From UBA3206 sp963623875 (GTDB lineage Bacteria > Bacillota_I > Bacilli_A > Acholeplasmatales > Anaeroplasmataceae): a DNA stretch of 64,000 nucleotides. How positions within the stretch are numbered: position 1 is the stretch's first letter; each line of letters begins with the position of its first letter. Below the pieces are notes generated by a model. That model searched no databases, was not told where the DNA came from, and was given only the letters and a program-made list of their open reading frames with translations. The DNA lies in contig CAVFNL010000017.1 in the NCBI GenBank assembly GCA_963623875.1, positions 44,771-108,770 on the forward strand, given 5' to 3'. A program made the position numbers and the translations under genes. Shown in pieces: positions 59,684-64,000 of the stretch.

Positions 59684-60118
59684 ATGAAAATTACAACAAG
59701 AGGAAGATATGGTGTAAGATTGATGCTAGATCTTTCAATGCAAAATACAGGAGAAGCTATTAAATTAAAGGATGTTGCTAAAAGACAAGATATTTCAGAA
59801 AAATATCTTGAACAAATTATAGCTGCATTAAACAAAGGAAAGTTTGTGCGCTCTATAAGAGGTGCACAAGGTGGGTACGTACTTGCAAAAAAACCTTCAG
59901 AAATTACGGTTGGTGATGTATTAAGATGCATTGAAGGAAGTTTAGCACCTGTCGAAACACTAGAAGAAGGTGCGCCTATTGAACCAAGAGAAGTGACTTC
60001 TTCTATAATGGTTGTTTGGAAAGAGCTTTATAGCGCAATAAATGCTGTTGTTGATAAATACACATTTCAAGATTTAGCTGATATAGAAAAGGCTAAAGGA
60101 TTAGATTACATGATATAA
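59684..60118 (+). CDS. Rrf2 family transcriptional regulator (CymR-like)
   Basis: 144 residues. Winged helix DNA-binding part (MKITTRGRYGVRLMLDLS, IKLKDVAKRQDISEKYLEQIIAALNK, RGAQGGYVLAK) typical of Rrf2 proteins, followed by the dimerisation helix ending in DYMI. The three cysteines that hold the Fe-S cluster in IscR/NsrR are absent (the loop reads APVETLEEGAPIEPREV), so it is CymR-like, a cysteine/sulfur-metabolism regulator in Bacillus acting with CysK. ATG 59684 matches the family start; a 5-codon longer form has no binding site. Confidence 0.9.
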   Translation: MKITTRGRYGVRLMLDLSMQNTGEAIKLKDVAKRQDISEKYLEQIIAALNKGKFVRSIRGAQGGYVLAKKPSEITVGDVLRCIEGSLAPVETLEEGAPIEPREVTSSIMVVWKELYSAINAVVDKYTFQDLADIEKAKGLDYMI

Positions 60119-60121
60119 AAA

Positions 60122-60150
60122 AATTGACCTTTTTACGGGTCAACTTTTTT
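60122..60150. terminator. Bidirectional terminator between the Rrf2 gene and clpB
   Basis: TTGACC (60124-60129) and GGTCAA (60138-60143) flanked by A-run and T-run. Serves both convergent transcripts. Confidence 0.82.
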
Positions 60151-60153
60151 ATT

Positions 60154-62292
60154 TTATAGAACATGCGCACCTTCAATTAATTTTTGAGAGACATTATCAC
60201 CATCTTTTTCGATGGTTAAAGTATATTCGATGTTAGGTTTTACATCACCTTTTATGATACCGGTTGCAATATATGTTTCAACAAAGTTTTGGATAAATCT
60301 TCGTAAAGGACGAGCACCGAATGAAATATCAAATGCTTGATCTAAGATGTATTGTTTTAATTCTTGTGAATATTTTATTGTAATATATTCACGTAACAAA
60401 CGTTCATCTAATTCACGTAATAATTTATCGATTATCTTTAATTGTACGTCTTTTGTAAGAGGTTTAAATACAATAGTTTCATCAATACGATTAATGAACT
60501 CAGGTTTAAATGATTTTTTTAATATATCAAGAACGCCTTTTTCATTATCAGGGTTTTCTAGAAGTATTTCGGAACCAATATTAGAAGTCATTATAATGAT
60601 AGTATTCTTGAAATCTACTGTACGACCTTGTGAATCTGTAAGACGTCCGTCATCTAGTATTTGTAGTAAAATGTTGAATACTTCTGGATCAGCTTTTTCA
60701 ATTTCGTCAAACAACACGATAGAATAAGGGTTTCGTCTTACGGGTTCTGTAAGTTGTCCTGCATCTTCGTAACCAACATAACCAGGGGCAGCACCTATTA
60801 ACCTTGAAACACTATATTTTTCTTGATATTCTGACATGTCTATACGAACTATATGTGATTCGCTATCGAATAGTGCATCAGCTAAAGCTTTCGCAAGTTC
60901 TGTCTTACCAACTCCAGTAGGCCCTAGGAACATAAACGATCCGATAGGCCTATTTTCATCTTTAATACCTGCACGTTGTCTTATAATAGCGTTAGATACG
61001 AGCTCTATGGCTTTATCTTGACCGATAACGCGCTTTTTAAGTGTATCTGCTAATCCTAAAACTTTTTCTCTGTCCCCTTTCATTAATTTAGAAATAGGAA
61101 TGTTTGTGGCTTTAGATATAACTTCAGCAATGTCGTTTTCAGTTACATTCTCACTTAACAACACATTGTCTTTATGTCTGTTACTGAATTCTTTGATTTC
61201 TTTTTCTATTGTTGGAATTTTTGAATATTGAAGTTCAGATGCTTTTTTATAATCCCCACTTGAGAATGCTGTTTCTAGTTCAAATTTATAATTTTCTAGA
61301 TTTTTCTTTAATTCCTTTTGATGAATTAATTCCTTCTTTTCATCATTCCATTTTGCAGTAATTTCATCATCTTTTTCTTCAAGAGATGTAAGTTCATTTT
61401 CGATTTCTTCAAGACGTTTAGAAGAAGTAGGATCGTTGTCTTTCTTGATGGCCATTTCTTCAATTTTAAGCTGTGTAATACGTCTTCTTGTTTCATCTAA
61501 CTCTTGAGGCATTGAATCAAGAGTAAGACGAGTAGAAGCACAAGCTTCATCAATTAAGTCGATAGCTTTATCTGGTAAGAAACGCTCAGTAATATATCTG
61601 TTTGATAATGTAGCAGCTGCGACAATAGCAGAATCGTTAATGTGAACGCCATGGTGTACTTCAAAAGAATCTTTTAACCCTCTTAAAATAGAAATAGTAT
61701 CTTCAACTGTTGGTTCTTGAACAGTGACTTTTTGGAAACGACGCTCTAGAGCGCTATCTTTTTCAATATAATTTCTATATTCGTTAAGAGTGGTTGCACC
61801 TATACAATGCAATTCACCACGTGCAAGCATTGGCTTTAGCATGTTACCAGCATCAAGGGCACCATCAGCTTTTCCTGCACCTACGATTAAATGGATTTCA
61901 TCAATGAATAGAATAATCTTTCCTTCACTTTGAGTAACTTTCTTTAATACAGCTTTAAGTCTTTCCTCGAATTCTCCTCTGTATTTAGCTCCAGCTATTA
62001 AAGCTCCCATGTCAAGTTCGTAAATAGTTTTATCCTTCATTGAATCAGGTACATCACCTTGCACGATACGGCGTGCTAAACCTTCAACGATAGCGGTTTT
62101 ACCAACACCTGGTTCACCTATTAATACGGGATTGTTTTTAGTTTTTCTTGATAATATTTTTGTAACTCGTCTGATTTCTTCATCACGGCCAATTACGGGA
62201 TCTATTTTTCCTTCTTTAGCCATTTTTACTAAATCTCGACCGAATTTTTCTAGTATGTTTTCATCTTGTTCATAATTTTGTTCTTGCATCAT
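60154..62292 (-). CDS. clpB: ClpB disaggregase lacking the N-terminal domain
   Basis: Hexameric AAA+ chaperone that dissolves aggregates with DnaK. 712 residues; two ATPase modules: NBD1 with GEPGVGKTA near 59 and FIDEIHLIVGAGKADGALD, and NBD2 with GPTGVGKTE near 448 and VLFDEIEKA. The long coiled-coil middle domain (about 255-375) typical of ClpB, not ClpA/ClpC, is present. The Clp_N domain (about 145 residues) is missing: the protein begins MMQEQNYEQDENILEKFGRDL, directly at the linker to NBD1. Mycoplasma ClpB proteins have the same layout. ATG 62292 has GGAG at 8 bases on the minus strand. CIRCE lies upstream. Confidence 0.96.
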   Translation of the reverse strand: MMQEQNYEQDENILEKFGRDLVKMAKEGKIDPVIGRDEEIRRVTKILSRKTKNNPVLIGEPGVGKTAIVEGLARRIVQGDVPDSMKDKTIYELDMGALIAGAKYRGEFEERLKAVLKKVTQSEGKIILFIDEIHLIVGAGKADGALDAGNMLKPMLARGELHCIGATTLNEYRNYIEKDSALERRFQKVTVQEPTVEDTISILRGLKDSFEVHHGVHINDSAIVAAATLSNRYITERFLPDKAIDLIDEACASTRLTLDSMPQELDETRRRITQLKIEEMAIKKDNDPTSSKRLEEIENELTSLEEKDDEITAKWNDEKKELIHQKELKKNLENYKFELETAFSSGDYKKASELQYSKIPTIEKEIKEFSNRHKDNVLLSENVTENDIAEVISKATNIPISKLMKGDREKVLGLADTLKKRVIGQDKAIELVSNAIIRQRAGIKDENRPIGSFMFLGPTGVGKTELAKALADALFDSESHIVRIDMSEYQEKYSVSRLIGAAPGYVGYEDAGQLTEPVRRNPYSIVLFDEIEKADPEVFNILLQILDDGRLTDSQGRTVDFKNTIIIMTSNIGSEILLENPDNEKGVLDILKKSFKPEFINRIDETIVFKPLTKDVQLKIIDKLLRELDERLLREYITIKYSQELKQYILDQAFDISFGARPLRRFIQNFVETYIATGIIKGDVKPNIEYTLTIEKDGDNVSQKLIEGAHVL

Positions 62293-62320
62293 AAGTATCA
62301 CTCCTTTTCAATGCACCCAT

Positions 62321-62363
62321 ATTATAAAATTAAAAATTAGCACTGTCAAGTGTAGAGTGCCAA
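62321..62363 (-). promoter_or_regulatory. clpB promoter with CIRCE element
   Basis: Read on the minus strand: TTGACA (62344-62349), 17-base spacer, TATAAT (62321-62326). CIRCE at 62337-62363: on the + strand TTAGCACTG, 9 bases, GAGTGCCAA, matching TTAGCACTC-N9-GAGTGCTAA with two mismatches. The -35 box lies inside it, so HrcA binding would block RNA polymerase. Confidence 0.9.
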
Positions 62364-62463
62364 TAAAATAAAAAAGATTAATTTTAGGTATAATTTAAAA
62401 CTATATATATGATATTTGTGATGCAATAATATAGTAGAGTAGTTATAAAATTATTATTTTGTA

Positions 62464-62492
62464 TTGACTATAAAGACAAACTTTGCTAAAAT
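62464..62492 (+). promoter_or_regulatory. Promoter of tRNA-Cys
   Basis: TTGACT (62464-62469), 17-base spacer, TAAAAT (62487-62492), 21 bases before the tRNA. Confidence 0.78.
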
Positions 62493-62512
62493 AATAAACG
62501 TGGTTTTGATTT

Positions 62513-62587
62513 GGCCCTTTAGCCAAGCTGGTAAGGCATGGCGCTGCAACCGCCCGATCGTCGGTTCGAATCCGGCAGGGGCCTCCA
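62513..62587 (+). tRNA. tRNA-Cys (anticodon GCA)
   Basis: 75 nt: acceptor GGCCCTT with AGGGGCC, D-arm AGCCAAGCTGGTAAGGC, anticodon loop CTGCAAC giving GCA, T-arm CGGTTCGAATCCG, U73 discriminator typical for Cys, encoded CCA at the 3' end. Confidence 0.96.
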
Positions 62588-62599
62588 AAATTTATAATT

Positions 62600-62625
62600 A
62601 GCGATAATGACATCGCTTTTTTTAT
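62600..62625 (+). terminator. Terminator after tRNA-Cys
   Basis: AGCGAT (62600-62605) and ATCGCT (62612-62617), TTTTTT tail. Confidence 0.82.
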
Positions 62626-62662
62626 ATCTCATATTTTTTGATATAGGGAAGGGGAAAGTATT

Positions 62663-62869
62663 GTGGATAATAAATTAACTGTTGAGCAAACAAAAGCGCT
62701 AGCTTTGATTGATGGATATCTTGATGATATTAAATCTTATGAAATTCAAAAGTCTAGACTAAATGTATTTCAAGGAAAAAGGAAAAAAGAAATAGATAAA
62801 GCTATTGCAGATCTTAATAATAAAATAATTGGGCTTAAAATACTTTATCACTTAAAAGACGTTAAATAA
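62663..62869 (+). CDS. Small hypothetical helical protein
   Basis: 68 residues from GTG 62663, with GAAGGGGAAA before it. Lys-rich and probably two helices (MDNKLTVEQTKALALIDGY, then KRKKEIDKAIADLNNKIIGLK). No recognised family, signal or membrane segment. Own terminator behind it. Real gene likely because of the RBS, the compact spacing and the terminator. Confidence 0.6.
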   Translation: MDNKLTVEQTKALALIDGYLDDIKSYEIQKSRLNVFQGKRKKEIDKAIADLNNKIIGLKILYHLKDVK

Positions 62870-62874
62870 CAAAG

Positions 62875-62898
62875 AAAGGCGTAAGCCTTTTTTATTTT
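62875..62898 (+). terminator. Terminator after the small hypothetical gene
   Basis: AAAGGC (62875-62880) and GCCTTT (62885-62890), 4-base GTAA loop, T-rich tail. Confidence 0.8.
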
Positions 62899-62932
62899 TA
62901 ATTAATGTGCTAATATTTAAGTGGTGATAATT

Positions 62933-63283
62933 TTGAAAAGTGATGAAATAGAAAAAGTAGAACCTTTTGATATCGAAGAAGATTCAATATTCATATATGA
63001 GGATAAGGTAAGAGATATAATAGATAAAAGAATTTTAGAACTTAAGAACCTTTTATCTAATGATTGGAATTCTATGTCAGATGCCTGTTATGAACTTTTT
63101 AAGGCTTATCAATTCTTACTTGATGCATTAGAAAAATGTGGTAAGTCATCAAAAAGTATTATTTATGCAAAAGATGCGATTGAATATCTTACAAAATATC
63201 AAATGTATATAAATAGTATGGATATAAAAAGGTTTAGTGATTCATATATAAAAATTATAAAAAGATATAAGGTGAATTTATGA
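62933..63283 (+). CDS. Hypothetical acidic helical protein upstream of rsuA
   Basis: About 116 residues starting at TTG 62933 (GGTGA 5 bases ahead); GTG 62921 is the alternative. Two parts: an acidic N terminus (KSDEIEKVEPFDIEEDS) and a helical region with regularly spaced hydrophobics (SDACYELFKAYQFLLDALEKCGK). No family recognised. Overlaps rsuA by 4 bases, so the two are co-translated; a link to rRNA or ribosome biology is only suggested by that. Confidence 0.68.
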   Translation: MKSDEIEKVEPFDIEEDSIFIYEDKVRDIIDKRILELKNLLSNDWNSMSDACYELFKAYQFLLDALEKCGKSSKSIIYAKDAIEYLTKYQMYINSMDIKRFSDSYIKIIKRYKVNL

Positions 63284-63987
63284 TTAGGTTAGATAAGGCT
63301 TTAGCCCATATGGGTATTGGGTCTAGAAAAGAAGTTAAAAATTACATAAGAAAAGGTTATGTTGTTGTTAATGGAGAAGTTGTTTACGATGATGACTTTA
63401 AAATATCGCCTGATGAAGATGAAATTATAATTGATGGTGAATCTTTTGTATTTAGTGAACTTGTCTATTTGATGTTAAATAAACCACAAGATGTAATATC
63501 AGCGACCATTGATGACAGATATGAAACTGTTGTTGATTTATGTAGTGAATATAGAAAATATAATATATTCCCTGTAGGAAGGCTTGATATAGATACAGAA
63601 GGTCTTTTAATTCTTACGAATGATGGTGCGCTCGCACATAAATTACTTTCACCTAAGTATCATGTATATAAAAAATATTATGTTAAATATAGTGGTTTAT
63701 TTAAGGGGGAGTTCTTGAAAGCATTTGAAGATGGTATTGTGCTAGAAGATGGATATAAGTGTATGGGTGCAAAAATTGAAATTTTAAATGATGGTGAAGC
63801 ATATATTTGGATTAGAGAAGGTAAATTTCATCAGGTAAAACGCATGTTTTCCTCTCTTGGTATGGAAGTTGTATATTTAAAAAGGGTTGAATTCGGACCA
63901 ATTCCTTTAGATTCTTCACTTAAAAGCGGAGAATATAGAATTTTAAGTGAAGAAGAAGTGCTAAAATTAAAGAATACTTGTGAATGA
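63280..63987 (+). CDS. rsuA: 16S rRNA pseudouridine synthase, RsuA family
   Basis: Makes pseudouridine (U516 in E. coli numbering) in 16S rRNA. 235 residues: S4 RNA-binding domain 1-60 (LDKALAHMGIGSRKEVKNYIRKGYVVVNG), then the catalytic domain with YLMLNKPQDVIS near 64 and the catalytic Asp in FPVGRLDIDTEGLLILTND near 100-115; IREGKFHQVKRMF near 178-190 is the conserved C-terminal motif. The related RluB group cannot be fully excluded, but the LNKPQ...TVVDL spacing is RsuA-like. Complete; 13 bases remain to the window end, with nothing in them. Confidence 0.9.
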   Translation: MIRLDKALAHMGIGSRKEVKNYIRKGYVVVNGEVVYDDDFKISPDEDEIIIDGESFVFSELVYLMLNKPQDVISATIDDRYETVVDLCSEYRKYNIFPVGRLDIDTEGLLILTNDGALAHKLLSPKYHVYKKYYVKYSGLFKGEFLKAFEDGIVLEDGYKCMGAKIEILNDGEAYIWIREGKFHQVKRMFSSLGMEVVYLKRVEFGPIPLDSSLKSGEYRILSEEEVLKLKNTCE

Positions 63988-64000
63988 TTTTGTGATGTTT

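Noticed and set aside
1..64000. UGA read as tryptophan (mycoplasma code)
   Set aside because: TGA ends several intact genes at the expected lengths (ZIP, EcfT) and tryptophans are TGG in conserved motifs.
1..64000. CRISPR arrays, prophage, insertion sequences or transposases
   Set aside because: No spaced direct repeats, integrase, capsid or transposase genes were seen in any frame.

Overview
The window is an AT-rich (roughly 30% GC by eye) bacterial chromosome segment with dense operons, almost all on the + strand, AGGAGG-type ribosome binding sites and TTGACA/TATAAT promoters. TGA is used as a stop. The families point to a low-GC Firmicute (Bacilli). Three traits recall Mollicutes: a ClpB without the N-terminal domain, CIRCE-type operators before both lon and clpB, and a PotA ATPase with a large insertion. 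Unlike typical mycoplasmas it makes pyrimidines, lysine and threonine and carries a pectin esterase and uronate-type dehydrogenases, so a gut or rumen, Mollicutes-adjacent Bacilli lineage is my inference.

Layout. 1-8.4 kb: pyrimidine operon pyrC(partial)-carA-carB-pyrK-pyrD-pyrF-pyrE, closed by a terminator. 8.4-16 kb: small housekeeping and accessory genes (YaiI-like, NudC, gluconate 5-dehydrogenase-like SDR, ZIP metal transporter, pectinesterase, a hypothetical and a hemolysin-III protein on the minus strand, tRNA-Leu, EamA transporter, HEPN-like protein, NMT1-like lipoprotein). 17-22.3 kb: lysine riboswitch with lysA-dapA-dapB, a membrane protein and asd. 22.9-27.8 kb: two large ATPase-permease (FtsX-type) ABC genes. 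28-37.9 kb: a probable iron/heme/metallophore island: DtxR-like regulator, YgbA-like protein, two ABC-exporter-fold half transporters, an ECF S component, EcfT, an EcfA cut off at its signature motif, a 5'-truncated large surface protein and a NEAT-like membrane-anchored protein. 38-42 kb: trigger factor with an unusual SAP/Rho_N-like tail, and lon. 42.2-47.1 kb: potABCD. 47-50 kb: acetyltransferases, mannonate-type SDR, ylmH. 50.3-54.4 kb: thrC-thrB-aspartate kinase-ACT regulator. 54.5-64 kb: MATE, mtnN, ridA, tRNA-Glu, kinase-like protein, a Cys-rich protein, rlmI, Rrf2 regulator, clpB, tRNA-Cys, two small unknowns and rsuA.

How they work together. lysA-dapA-dapB, asd, aspartate kinase, thrB and thrC share the aspartate pathway; homoserine dehydrogenase is not in the window. 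The ZIP transporter and the DtxR operon carry the same palindrome GTTAGT-N4-ACTAAC, which predicts one metal regulon. lon and clpB share a heat-shock operator overlapping the -35 box. The pectinesterase and the two SDRs suggest pectin/uronate use.

Most notable observations: the shared metal operator and the DtxR-like protein lacking the usual metal ligands; the abrupt join between the broken EcfA and the headless surface gene (real deletion or assembly join); the NEAT-like protein without the heme tyrosine; and a strong bias for the word TTGCGR (reverse complement YCGCAA) throughout the window. All family calls come from reading the sequence; no database search was run.
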